Source: Zygaena filipendulae (taxonomy: Eukaryota > Arthropoda > Insecta > Lepidoptera > Zygaenidae). Taken from it: a stretch of DNA of 64,000 bases. The notes beneath the pieces were generated by a model that was not told the DNA's origin, did not search any database, and was given only the letters and a program-made list of their open reading frames with translations. The stretch is from contig OU015649.1 in the NCBI GenBank assembly GCA_907165275.2, positions 13,546,001-13,610,000 on the forward strand. The letters run 5' to 3'. A program made the translations under genes and the position numbers. Shown here in pieces: positions 36,236-48,837 of the stretch (within the stretch, counting starts at the first letter, position 1; each line of letters opens with the position of its first letter).

Positions 36236-39041
36236 TTAAATTTTAAAAATGCCATCTTACTAAACTTTTGACACACTTTTCATGCATTATATAATAATAA
36301 AACTATTGTACAAAAATTAAAAGAAGCAACAAATATAATAACGATGATGTAATTAATTTTTCTCACTAAAAGTACCAATTTGATCGTGCAAAATGCTATA
36401 TCTGCGTCAATTATACACCATAATACTAACTATTATTATGTTTTGCGTAATACAATCTTCATGTGTGGGAATCTCACTGTAGGTAGGTACTTAAACTACT
36501 TTTTATGGTAAACAACATAATCTTATATCCCGTATGACAGATGCGTTGATAATGTCAGCAAAAAAGAAAACTAGTCGTAGGTAGGACTGTCCGCCGCGTG
36601 GGCATTTCTTTATTACGTTTTTTTTTGCATATTTTCGCTTAAGTATATGTTTTTGATGAAGTTGATTGTTTCGACGAGGTTCTGAACGGACTTGAAAGCT
36701 TACAGACCAAAGATAAAAATAATAGTCCGGACCAATTTTCGATCGATTTTGTTTCAGTAAACAAAAAACTTTTAAAAGGAATCACAATTCGAAAAGTTCG
36801 AAAAAAATTGATATAAATTCAGTGACAAAAGGATATATCGACTCGCCGCATTATCATATGATTTATCTCATTTGTTAATCCGAAAGTAAAAATATAATGC
36901 AAAACGTATTGCAAGCACAAACTTCCCAATTTTTCATCTACATAATTTTATTTTAGCATTTATTGTATGTTGGTCAGTTTTCACATTGTTTCCTTCCTTG
37001 ACAAGTCTCTTTCCCTAATTCGTCACTTTCCGGAAATGGTTAGTTTCAAAAATCTGTACCTTTGATCCTAATTTGTCGCTATACCCACTCGACCAATGTA
37101 CTGTTCCAGTAACAAAATTGATTAGTGTGATACTAGAAGAATTTAGATTTTTGAAGTACCTGCATGGATACAAAAGTCATTGTACAAAAGAGTGTATGAA
37201 TTTTGTGACTGACGTTAGTTACACAGTCCTAGCTTCTACTGTTTTTTTGTCCCTGTACTGTTTTCTTCCCTGTTTTTCACATTTTTAAACTCCAATTTTT
37301 TTTTTACTTGAAGACTTTATCTTAGAGTATTCTATTAATTTATTGTGCCATATTATAAGAGTAAGAGCAAACAATACTGAAAATAAACAAAAGTCCAAAG
37401 AACAACACAAAAAATTAACGAGACAGGTTCAATAATAAAGTTCAGTGTCAATTGATAAACACCATAAATTCGGCGTTAATTGAAGTTACACTCAATCTCG
37501 CTGGATGCGCCGCCGCAGATGCTGGCTCGCCCTCAATAACGTCTAGTCAATATAGAGAACTCGTACAGGAAATAAAACTGTCTATGAATCGATTAAATTC
37601 TATCTATTGTTGAATCGATTTATGTGTCAATTAGTTGTTGAAGTTACGTTTGGCACATGAAGATGGATAATACAAGATATGAGATTTGATTGTAAACTTG
37701 AGTGATATACGAATGGTAAATAATATTTTAAATTAACCTTTTGATCTTATAGTTAAATGCATACTTCTAACTTGGGGTGTGCGAGCCTATGAAAACTTAA
37801 TAGGCCCGTATTTATAAACAGTCACCCAAATTGCACACGATCTCCAGATTTGCGATGTCTTTTTGCTGAAAAATTAAAAACACAAACAAAGACACGACTT
37901 GGAAACGTATAAAGTTTGAGTAGCGATCATAAATACACGTACTTGCCCTAAAGCTGCTATGGGCTGGACAGTGACGCCAGCGAACTTTCTTACTTTAGCT
38001 ATTTACAGTTCAATTGTGGAACGTAACTCTGAAAAAACAATGATTATAGAAACTTTTGTTTTCTGCAATAACCCATTCGATATAAGTAATGATATACTAA
38101 CAACACTAACTAATACCTGTAACAATTGTGTCGAGATGCTTCAACACCGATAACCCCTCGCTTGCTGGCTCACTGCGGTTCAGTGGGTCAGCGGCTTAAG
38201 TTGTATATTGGACTAAAAAGACCCTTTTAAGGGAAGAAATAGAAAGTTTGTTGTCGTTAGGATCGTCGCGTCGTCGCCATCACTGGTATATAAATAATAA
38301 AATGATGCAACATAAACAGTTGACGTCTCTAGCTGCATGTTAAATGATTTTGTAACTATTTATAAGTATAAAGGGGTGCTTAGAAACGACCAGGACTTAT
38401 TGAATTAATTAATTATTTAATTTAGGCAGGAATTACGTGATAATATAAACTTCTAATATACATGCAATAGGTACGCGTTTTTGGATTCCTTTAAGAAATA
38501 TATACGAATAAAAGTACATACTTTTTAAAACTCTACATCAGTGTGACTACATCATTGTGAAAATGACTACCTTTCTTTGTATGATGCGACTAAATGTAAT
38601 GAGTATGTTTAAGGAAGTAAAGAAAGTAATAACCTTACCACGTTAAATATGAAAGTTAACAACATCAATGAAAACTAAATACAATAAATTACAGAGAAAA
38701 TCTAGTTTATACATACATATGTATACATTATACAAGAATGTATATGATAAAGTAGCATAAAATGTTATGCTGGTATCATTTTTATTGAAGGTTGACAGTT
38801 ATCACACACTTCCTATACAGTAAGGAAGAAAACCACACTACGAAGGTATCGTACCTACTGCAAATAACTTAGTGGATAACATCAATGATATTATAAGTAT
38901 TAAATTGAATTACATTGTAGGTATAATTTTTCTATGAACAAGATTTACTACTTCCATACATCCGACAACTAGTATTTATGTTTATTGCGGTAGATGAACC
39001 AATGTTTCCGCGTTGATTAAAACCTATACAACAGTAGGTAT

Positions 39042-39278
39042 GGACGCAGATAAGCAATAACATGTTAACCCACAATATTAAGTTATTGATTCAAAACGCT
39101 TTATTGAAAGTTATAGAGCCTTTTTTTTTATTATGTGTTTACCTTATTACATTGTTTAAATACCAAAAAATATTTAAACATAAAAAAATGCTGAAACTAA
39201 ATGATGATATGATTTTAAAACACGATTTATTCAAAATTTCTCCAATGTGGGTTAACACACTATTGCTTATCTATGTCC
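39042..39278. mobile_element. inverted-repeat MITE (AGATAAGCAATA family), copy 1
   Basis: Terminal repeats of about 35 bp: GGACGCAGATAAGCAATAAC and its near complement TATTGCTTATCTATGTCC, each followed inward by TGTTAACCCACA. AT-rich interior without a real gene. Confidence 0.8.
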
Positions 39279-40350
39279 GTATATCAAAGAACATCCTGCG
39301 TGAACGACAAACGCTGGGAATTCACTGATAGTGAATCCCCGATTCCCCACAATGTAGGTATCAACGATGATTAAGTCACACTAAAAATATTGTGAATCAA
39401 CATTACTGAGATAACACATTTATAACGCAATGTCATATTATGGCCATTGTTTTTGCAAATTTACAAGAGCTAAATCAAAAGCAAATAAATCCTTGCAGAT
39501 CTTTTAACTTTGCACACCCTATTATTATAAAATAAATATAGACACTTCAATAGTTTACTTATATTTTATTTTTCTACAACCCCACACTTCAAATATAAGA
39601 GAGTAAATTTAGCAACTACACTTATTATTATAATGACGTATAGTTTGCGACTTCTTCAAATTCGTCAAATGACTAAACCGTGATACAAAAAAATTAAACA
39701 TCATAACACACAAACAACTTCCATTGTTCGGAACAGCATTAACAAGTCGGCAGTGTAACTTGTAAGATTCAACAGCACAATACAGCGGGCGAACGGTGGT
39801 GACATCAGAAAGTCTCTCACAGGTGATAAATATTCAATAGCCACTTGCTACTGAATGTCAAGACTCAAGAACCTGCCTGATGCGATGCAATACGGCGAAC
39901 ATGCGGCTCGCGGAGTGCCGACACGATCCTGCACTGGGAAGCCAATGTTTTATACAGCCAATGTGCTGTATAAAACATGCACTTGAATTTCTATCAGGTT
40001 TCCTAACCGTTGATTGTTTATAGGAGAATAGAGAAATCAGCAATGGCGTCTCCTTTAGGTTAACAAGGCCAAGAAAGAGATTTCTTAAATACCGGTGAAA
40101 CGTGCATAAAACAGCGGTAAACAGTTAAAGACAAAAACCATTACGTAAAATAGTTACCAAAATGTCTGAACATTGATAGGAAATGATACACTCGACATAT
40201 AAAACAGTCAATATGACATAAGTACCTACATCGTTCTCTTAGGAGATTCATATAAAGATAGGTACATATTTTTTTTCTTATGATTTTTAATATTGTCAGT
40301 CTCATTTCCTTCCGTCTTCATCATATAAGAACAAAGTAGGTACTTTTACA

Positions 40351-40680
40351 ATAGAGATGTGGACTACTTTTGAAAATCAAAATTCTAATTAGTCCGTCAG
40401 TTAGAAAATAAAAAAACAATAGACACGTATTTTTTGCTTTTTCAAATAAATTAAAATATACAGAGATAAAGCGCATTAAAGTTTAGGGTGAGGGGGTCGT
40501 GACGTCACTACCCGCTAAAACCGCCATACAAACTGTCAGAATAGTGACGTCACGCGAAATTTCAACTCAATATATCGCCGTTATTTTTTGATTACGTAAA
40601 AAAAGAAAAAATACGTGTCCAATATTTTCTAATAATCTACAAGACGGACTTAAAAATAAAAATTAGTCAACATGCCCATT
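40351..40680 (-). mobile_element. GACGTCAC-core MITE, intact copy
   Basis: Ends GAGATGTGGACTAC and TCAACATGCCCA, with GTGACGTCAC twice around CCGCCATACAAACTGTCAG. Same orientation as 29360-29681. Confidence 0.85.
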
Positions 40681-41296
40681 GTGTTTCAGTAAATAGCCAT
40701 TCTTATGTGAGTGCTCCAGTTGGTTAGAGAGAATTGGATTAAAGCGGTGACTACCGGCGTCATTGTCAGTGACCCTCTATAAAGATCTTCCGAGAAAATC
40801 TTGACATAACAAGCCTCTTTGTTTATACTACAACAATATACAAAGTAACCACTTGACAGGCTGCATGTAGGCTGTATGGTGCGCTGGCCGTTGCGCAACA
40901 AGGAGTTTTCTGCACAACACCATCTAGCGGAAATAGAAAGTTCTATGCAAATTTAGGTACGTAAACGACGATATATAGGTATTGGATATAGCGTATGGAT
41001 AATTTACTGGAAGCATCAATTAAGTTCGCATGTAACAAAATCTAACAGACTATACCTATATCTAATCATTTTGCAAGTTATTTTAAAAAGCAAATTCAAA
41101 CCCACCTGCAATAACAAATTCGCAAAAATGCTACACGTTAAAATATAATGCTAGTGTTATTTACAACAAAAATAACTAGAATTTAACGAATAATGTTTCA
41201 ACAACATCAACTTTTGAAGAATGTTTATTTTGGTTCGTTGCTAGATACTGTAAGTATCAAAACGTGCATATTGTAATCGCAAAACGGCCATGTTTT

Positions 41297-41345
41297 TAAC
41301 CGACTTCCCAAAAAGGAGGAGGTTCTCAATTCGACGCCTATGTTT
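41297..41345 (+). repeat. retroelement 3'-end fragment
   Basis: AACCGACTTCCCAAAAAGGAGGAGGTTCTCAATTCGACG is a sequence I know to recur in Lepidopteran genomes, probably a non-LTR retrotransposon end. Only this short piece is present. Confidence 0.45.
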
Positions 41346-41927
41346 TTTTTGTTATTGCAACCAAAAAATGATAGAATTAGAAGTTACATAGTTACAGTCC
41401 CTCTGGTCTACTGAACTCTAGCTAAGCTACTGCGGCTTATTCGCTGCAAATTGTCAGGAACGAACTGAGTAATATTTCCGACTAATGGCGCAGCGTTCGG
41501 GAACAGAGTTTTCATGTGACGTCAGATGAAGAACTCCCGGAGACTCGCCTTTCCCGAACCGTTTCTGACCAGTTTCACCCCTTTATCTACTTAGAGGTGG
41601 AATTTCAACGATCTGAAGGTGAGTAAACCGCAGTAGATATTATTGTAAATAAGTTTCACGAAACTCTAAATTCAACTATTGCCAATCTCTAGTTCTCAAA
41701 GGCTATTCTTAAGACTATACTCGGTGGGATAAAACATAACTTCGCTCGTTTAACTTTTTGCACGTACGCAGAGAAAACATGAGTGAAGAATGTTCGCTCA
41801 TCAAACATTAAACTATCATTGTTCAGTGCACGAGAATGTTCATGTGAAATGTATTCAGTGCACGGTTCGCGCTTGTTACGTAACTAATTTGTTTAGCGTG
41901 TAAGGCTCACCACGCACGGGGGAAAAA

Positions 41928-42249
41928 TGGGCATGTTGACTAATTTTTATTTTTTAGTCCGTCTTGTAGATTATTAAAAAATATTGAACACGTATTTTTT
42001 CTTTTTTTACGTAATCAAAAAATAACGGCGATATATTGAGTTGAAATTTCGCGTGACGTCACTATTCTGACAGTTTGTATGGCTGTTTTGCGGTTAGTGA
42101 CGTCACGACCTCCTCATCTTAAACTTTAATGCGCTTTATCTCTGTATATTTTAATTTATTTAAAAAAGCAAAAAATACGTGTCTATTGTTTTTTTTATTT
42201 TCTAACTGACGGACTAATTAGAATTTTGATTTAGTAGTCAACATCCCTA
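41928..42249 (+). mobile_element. GACGTCAC-core MITE, intact copy
   Basis: TGGGCATGTTGACTA left end, GTAGTCAACATCCCT right end, two GTGACGTCAC motifs. Closest to 27475-27797. Confidence 0.85.
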
Positions 42250-42527
42250 TTCCAAGCGTTTTTTTTCGCAATATCGTGCATTTTTTGTACGTGCGCTAAG
42301 TGTTTTATCGCAGCTCACCTGGATAAAACACTTACCCTTATTCACTATGACCATAACACGCCGCGTTAAGATTCTTATCTTGTTTTTCCCTCGCGATCAA
42401 AGAAGTTTCACTTTAAAAAAATACATTTACCACGTGTGTTATTGTATACAGAACATTAATTTCTAATATTTTGGCATCTGGAGCAGTGGGAACTGTGTTT
42501 TTAGGGCGCACGTTATAGGCAAGGGAT

Positions 42528-42670
42528 GTTGTTGGTCATAGAGAATAAGTGCCCTGATGTCAAGTGGTAATGCATGATTGTGAACACACGTAGCCTACAA
42601 TGGGAACTGGGTTTCAAATCAGGCTGCCAGAACACACATCTATAAGTGCTCCCATCTTTGCGGGCAGATT
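42528..42670 (-). mobile_element. SINE fragment, diverged copy 3
   Basis: ATGGGAACTGGGTTTCAAATCAGGCTGCCAGAACACA aligns with the TGGGAACTGGCTTTCAAGTGGGGCTGCCGGAACACA body of the full SINEs. The head and tail are lost. Confidence 0.6.
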
Positions 42671-44769
42671 TCTCACCTAAAAATTTACTATTACAAATAA
42701 ATTTACTACAAATCACAAGTAAGTAGTAGTTTTTTCTCGCAGTAATGTTTTTTCCTGAATAAATATTAATCTTTGTCTGTCAGTATCTACGCGTACTTTC
42801 ACTGTGGTTCATGCTTCACAAATGCGAGGGGAAAAAAACGCACCAAATAGCGCAGTTTGCGGTAGGCCTAAACATCCTTACAATAGTAATGTCATATTAA
42901 CATGTGAAATTGTTTCCTATTTCACACATTTCATTTGGTTTTTATTGTCTTGTATTTACATACAATAATATTAGCAGATACTTTTGCAATTTTTTATTTA
43001 CTGTTAATATTTCGAAACTTGAAACATTCGGAAAACCAACCGCTTTCAAAAAACTTACTTATTGTGAGCGGTATCAATGTGTACTCACTTTAAACCTAGA
43101 TAAAAATGGCAAAATATAGCCATTACCTAATATTACTAATTTGTAGGTATTTTATTATTGTAACGCAATTTTTTAACGCTTTGATTTCGAATTTAACTAC
43201 GCTTTTAATATGATACTAACAAATGACATCCGGTCCGGTAGCAACACAACAAATTAAAACCCAAAATAGTTAATAGAGTTACTTATTGCAAATGTATTTT
43301 TTCCACATATTATGTACGTATGTATGTACGGTCTACATCAAACAGTATCATTATAACGGTTACTGGACCACGTCCAATCCGACACCTCTTGTAATAGTTA
43401 CCCATTAGTTTGGGTTTTGTCCCCATTATTATGCGACTGTAATGATGCTGACCCGACTATTACCCGCTAACGCAGTGTTCGGCAGATAAATATGGACGTT
43501 TGATTTTGGAGCAAACGTGATATAAATTTTCAATCAAAGAAAAAGACATCAACGTAGCACCAAAACTAGGAAAGCTGTTTGTGAGAGTTGCAATATACGA
43601 ACAAAAGGTCTATGAGTATCGTACCCTGTAGGTAGTTAAGTATCCCATAAATAATAAAAACCTAAATTCTAATATTAATTGATTACGAAAAAATTTTGGT
43701 TTCAATTAATTGATCATCGAATTTTAATAAATCGATTGTTCTGTAGGCTGTCGGACGATGAGATTTAAAAATAAGACCTTATTTTTACAGTTGCCTGTGA
43801 TCAAACTTTTTCATCTATTTTTCTTTTGTTTAAAAACGTGTCGGTTACGGTACCTATTGTTGCGGTGTTTACGTTCTTTTCATCTTAATTCCAGTTTCAT
43901 TTCTTTAGCCGACATTAGCCGACAAAAAGTGTTGTTGATTTTAACAAAAAAAAAGTACGCGTTTGTCATAAATTGTGAAACATTCATTTCATGGCTATAA
44001 AGCCCTTTGCAAATTTTTAAATTATTTCATCAGTACTACCAAAAAGATTCTATAATACTTCGTTAGTTTGTACAATACTGATAAAAACAAATATTTCAAG
44101 TGTACATACAGTACGTCTCGCCTCCCGTCAACTATTGTCGTTTACTAAAACAATTTTCAACAAAACCTATTATCTCTCCGATATACAACGTAAAAATTAT
44201 GTTTGTGCAGAAAGAGACCAGGGAATTTCTGTTTTGACAGAAAATAAATTGAATATCACAAAGCTTACAACTGAGGCGATAGTGGCAGTTGGCATTATTT
44301 TGCTATGACGCATTTGCGGGAACGATTGCTTGGGAAATGTACGATCTCAAATGGGATCATAGAAATATAGGAAGCGAGAGAATACATCTCTCAGAGATGT
44401 GGTTTGAGATAAAGATTAAGCTGAAACTGGACCTATGTACCCTAAGGTTGTATGGAAGAGATCGCTTTAAGCTATAAGCCCGCCCTCATACACTTGGTAC
44501 TAGGTAAAAAAAACACTATCTATTGTTTCTTTCTTTTAAGGTGTTAAGGCAATAAGGAGTTTGTTTATCTATCTTTTTACAGCATTCACCTAACCTTTTT
44601 CGATTCGCTTTGTCATAATCATTTCATATTTCGAACCCAATTCGGACAACAATGGATCGTTATTTTTATTCCAACTACATATGTTTAAATTTTATTTTCT
44701 CACGCTTTTGTTTTGAATGAATGAGTTATGCAGCACGACGTAAGAGTAAGGTGACCGGATCCATATAAT

Positions 44770-45302
44770 CTATACATATAAAATGTTTTGTCCTGAATGA
44801 CTGACTGACGGATCAATGCACAACCTAAACCGCTGATCGTATATGGACCTGAAATAAGAAAGGATTTTCCTAAATTCTACCCCTAAGGGGGTGAAAAAAA
44901 GGGGGGCAAAGTTTGTATAGAAGAATAGGCTAGTTTCCTAAATTTTTCTTTTTAGTCCGTTTTGTAGATTATTAAAAAATATTAGACACGTTTTTTTTTT
45001 TTTTATGTAACCAAAAAATAACGGAGATATATCAAGTCGAAATTTCACATGACGTCACGCCTCGCTACAGTTTGTTCGCACGTTATGGCGAGCTGCGACG
45101 ACACAAGTCCCCCACCCTAAACTTTAATGCGATTTATCTATGCATATTTCCATTATTTTAAAAAAGCAAAAAATACGTGTCTTTTATTTTTTTATTATCT
45201 AACTGACGGACTAAATAGAATTTTGTTTTTTTACCCAGGAAACTAGCCTATTCCACGGGAACTCCGAAATTATCACGGGTGAAACCGTGTGGGACAGCTA
45301 GT
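44770..45302 (+). repeat. Helitron-like repeat (third subfamily) split by a MITE
   Basis: The left part (AAATGTTTTGTCCTGAATGACTGAC...CCCCTAAGGGGGTG) and right part (CACGGGAACTCCG...GGGACAGCTAGT) share the body of 51719-51958 and are separated by the MITE at 44924-45252. Confidence 0.7.
44924..45252 (+). mobile_element. GACGTCAC-core MITE, AATAGGCTAGTTTCC-ended subtype
   Basis: Ends AATAGGCTAGTTTCCT and its complement AACTAGCCTATT; internally TTTTTAGTCCGTTTTGTAG, ATGACGTCACGC and GCAAAAAATACGTGTC as in the other subtype. Inserted in a Helitron-like copy. Confidence 0.85.
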
Positions 45303-45356
45303 ATAAATAATGTAATGCAGCTAGTATAAATATAATTATCTTCTAATATTACAGTT

Positions 45357-45778
45357 TAAAACATTACACATCTTAAACATACAAGTATTAAGACACAAAT
45401 GCAATAAATGCCTAAAGCAAATATTTGGGTAGGTAGGTAGGTTATTACAGTTTTACCGCCGCACTCAGAGTCGACTTTAATGATTACTTAGCTAAGTATA
45501 GATTTTTAAAGCAAAACTGCCGCAATCAGACAAGTTTAATAAATTAATGTTAATTGGCATTTAACTAATTAAGTTACATCTCATTAAATGCCAATTAACA
45601 ATAATTTACTGAACGTCTCTGATTGCGGCAGTTTTGTTTTAAAAATCTATACTTAACTAAGTAATCATTAAAGTCGACTCTGAGTGCGGCCGTAAAACAT
45701 TACACATCTTAAACATACAAGTATTAAGACACAAATGCGATAAATGCCTAAAGCAAATATTTGGGTAGGTAGGTAGGT
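45357..45778. repeat. 86-bp direct repeats flanking a foldback MITE
   Basis: 45357-45442 and 45693-45778 (TAAAACATTACACATCTTAA...GGTAGGTAGGT) are identical but for one base. Between them lie 10 bp and the foldback MITE. Far longer than any transposon target duplication. Confidence 0.95.
45453..45694. repeat. foldback MITE, intact copy 3
   Basis: CGCCGCACTCAGAGTCGAC...GTCGACTCTGAGTGCGGCCG, with arms of about 105 bp. Nearly the same as 10123-10359. Confidence 0.9.
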
Positions 45779-46354
45779 ATATGTAGTATTTATTATATAA
45801 TAAAATAAAACAGCGGAAGTAGTGGAATGAACTCCCAAATTGGTGCACACTCGTGGTACAAAAAATCTAGTCATTACAAATAATGATTGGAATCAATATA
45901 ATATAGATATCTGTGATTCAACAATGGGATAAACTGTTTCGTTATGCAAATTCATGAATGCCTATTGCACCAATGACACAACAAAATACCTACTATTTTC
46001 GAAATATTATATGATATTAATAATAATATATATAATAATAATAATATTTACTAACTAATAGTCGTAACTCGCGGCGTACAGTCGTTATTGCAAAATTGAA
46101 ACCAAATAAAAACATAATATTCAAATAAAATATTTGATTAAAGAGCTTTTGAAATCTGCTAAGGACATGAGAAATATATTACACATTTTACAGTCATTTA
46201 GATCAGTTTTTGAATTTTTATTGCATTTCACACCTACACTTTATCGTTCGGGTAAATAAATATGTATAAGCAAAAAAATATTTAAATGAGCATTTTGCAA
46301 TAGCCCCTAGCCATTTTGCGTCGCTTTTGCATGTATGGGTATGCCTTTGGTCAT

Positions 46355-46560
46355 GAGAGCTTGCTGTCTCCCGAGGTTTCACCCGCGGTAATTTTGGAGT
46401 TCCCGCAGAAATTCCAGGATATACTATAGATATAAAATTATAAACCTTCCTCATGAATCACACTATCTATTGGTGAAAACCGCATGAAAATCCGTTCAGT
46501 TATTTTTGAGTTTATCACGAACAGACAGCGGAAGCGACTTCATTTTATACTATGTAAAGA
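46355..46560 (-). repeat. Helitron-like repeat, second subfamily
   Basis: GAGCTTGCTGTCTCCCGAGG start, the GGTGAAAACCGCATGAAAATCCG body, and an end at TTTTATACTATGTAAAGAT. Confidence 0.65.
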
Positions 46561-47423
46561 TAAAAAAATGTTTCAGCATTATTTCCATTATAAATCCTTT
46601 CATTGTTTTTAAACTATACGGCAGAACTACCAGCCGTATTATTTTATAAATGTCTAAAAAGAGGCATACATTTTTACTGCGTAAAATATCCTGTTTTGGG
46701 ATGTAGGTATATTAGGCATAAGAGAAAGATATCAAGTTGTCAGTACATTCCCTCGTTTGAAAGCTATCACACACAAGTTCAGTGATACGGTCCGTCCCAC
46801 ACACGGTAATCCTTTACACGAAAACAAATTGTGCAAATTTTTTCGACAAAAAGCGAAAGTGAACGCTCACTTTCCAGCTATCTACAATGCAAACGGTAAT
46901 CGAGTATTTATCTGCGAACACAAGCATAGAATTAGTACTGTGGGCGGACATTTATTGTAGATTTATAGCATATCGATTGGTGAGACCTCGCGAATCGCCC
47001 ACACTGCCATCGATAGAGAACTCAGCTACTAGAAGTTAACACGTAAACGTTGACCATCGGGCCAACCTTTAATCGATTTGTTGTTATTTCAACGATTACT
47101 AGTAAGCTGTTTGACCCACGACTATTTTTAAATTCCTTCTGTAACTCTTATACATCGTGATACTCTATATACTTTATAATATTATGTCAAAACCAACTAT
47201 ACTACTAACAAACAGCGGTTCCACCCGCGTAAACTTTGGGACTCTCTCGGTTCCGAGATGAACGGTACCTACTCGACTTTTCTCACCATCAGTGGTATGG
47301 TACTGAATGCTAATGGAGATTACCCCTACAATTTTTTTCCTCTATATACATATTTTACTCGTAGCATAGAAGACTCATCTCGTTATTGCATATTATATTT
47401 CAGTTGAATTGAATTGAAAAAAC

Positions 47424-47795
47424 TTTTTTTTTATGTCATAGGGGGCAAACGGGCAAGTGGTACACCTGATGGTAAGTGATTACCGCCGCCCATGGACATC
47501 TGCAACACCAGAAGGCATGCAGGTGCGTTGCCGACCTGGAATGGGAATGGAAACTGGCTTTCAAGTGGGGCTGCCGGAACACATCAATAGGTGCTTGGCG
47601 ACGGATTTACAACTCGAAGTACACAACACAAAAAATTATACGTAATACAACAACTATACAATGACATGTATTGAGCTAGGGAACTTGGCACTAGTGGGCT
47701 GGATCACATACACACGTACACCCCGCCGCCGGAATTGAACCCGTGCCCCTTGACGTTGCTGTCGAATTCGCTAACCACCAAACTATCGTTACTAT
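47424..47795 (-). mobile_element. tRNA-headed SINE, full copy 2
   Basis: Minus-strand head GATAGTTTGGTGGTTAGCG (A-box-like) near 47785 and GGGTTCAATTCC (B-box-like) near 47735. The body almost matches 25890-26250 over GGCAAACGGGCAAGTGG...; poly(A) tail as the T run at 47424-47432. Confidence 0.8.
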
Positions 47796-48274
47796 CTGAC
47801 AGATCTGATGACGATGATATGTATGGAACTATATTATAGAAACTATTTTGAATCGTTGAGAGCTTTCGATTTGTTCAGCCTACTTTAGTACCAAAGTATA
47901 ATCCCACAACGACGTAGCAATTTAAAGTTCAATCTATTCACACAATTTTCGGTTCTCTTTTTTTTATGATTATAAATTCGAGCAAAGGTTTTTTAAAAGC
48001 TTTTCGTGACCGTTCGACGTCATTATCGTTTCTGTGTCGTATCGTTTGCACAATCGTACAGATCGTACTTATCGTAAAAGAACTTACATTTTTTCGCCAT
48101 TTCGTGAACAAGGAAGACCGTCACAGTTCACCAAATAATATTGATGACATAATCAAAATTATTTGACCCCGTTTATATGAATGTGTAGTGTAACACAAAA
48201 GATAGGTGGATTATGGGTGTGATTTTTTAGTATATGTTTTGCATCTTGCGGCGGCGCTGTTTCGCGATGTATGC

Positions 48275-48497
48275 AATCCTTACTATTATGATATTAATGT
48301 AAATGTGAGTTTATTTATTTATTTGTTACGCTTTCACACCTCGGCGCCTTAGCCGCTCGGCTCAACCGATCACGGTGAAATTTTGTACATGTCGTCAGCG
48401 GCACCTACCAGAACAGGACATAGGCGTACTTTTATCCCGAAATTCCCGCGTGAACTCAGAAATTAACGTTGGTGTGAACCGCGGGGAATAGCTGGCT
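48275..48497 (+). repeat. Helitron-like repeat
   Basis: ATCCTTACTATTATGATATTAATG start and GTGTGAACCGCGGGGAATAGCTGG end. Confidence 0.7.
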
Positions 48498-48639
48498 TAA
48501 ATTATACAAGTTACTGTCGGCAGCTCTGCTCGCGTGGTGAAAGTGCTCTGGCACACTATCGCGTCCATAGTACAAGTTTAAACTGTGTAAACTCCCTCTT
48601 ACATGTAGATTTTTTGCGATACCTAAATGTATCGAGTAG

Positions 48640-48837
48640 GTTCCTACTAATATTATAAATGCAAAAGTGAGTTTGTTTGTTTGTTACGCTTTCACACCTT
48701 AACGGCTCAACCGATCATCATGATATTTTGCATGCAGGTTGCCAGGGATACAGAGAAGAATATAGGGTACTTTTTATTACGGGATTCCCGCAGAAACCCC
48801 GAAATTATTGCGGATGAAACCGCGGGCAACAGCTAGT
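48640..48837 (+). repeat. Helitron-like repeat, full copy
   Basis: TCCTACTAATATTATAAATGC to GATGAAACCGCGGGCAACAGCTAGT; one of the least worn copies. Confidence 0.8.

Noticed and set aside
39858..40043. Minus-strand stretch with an acceptor-like CTTCCCAG and donor-like CAG|GTTCTT, considered as the missing KIND exon
   Set aside because: Neither reading frame resembles KIND, and the donor is weak.
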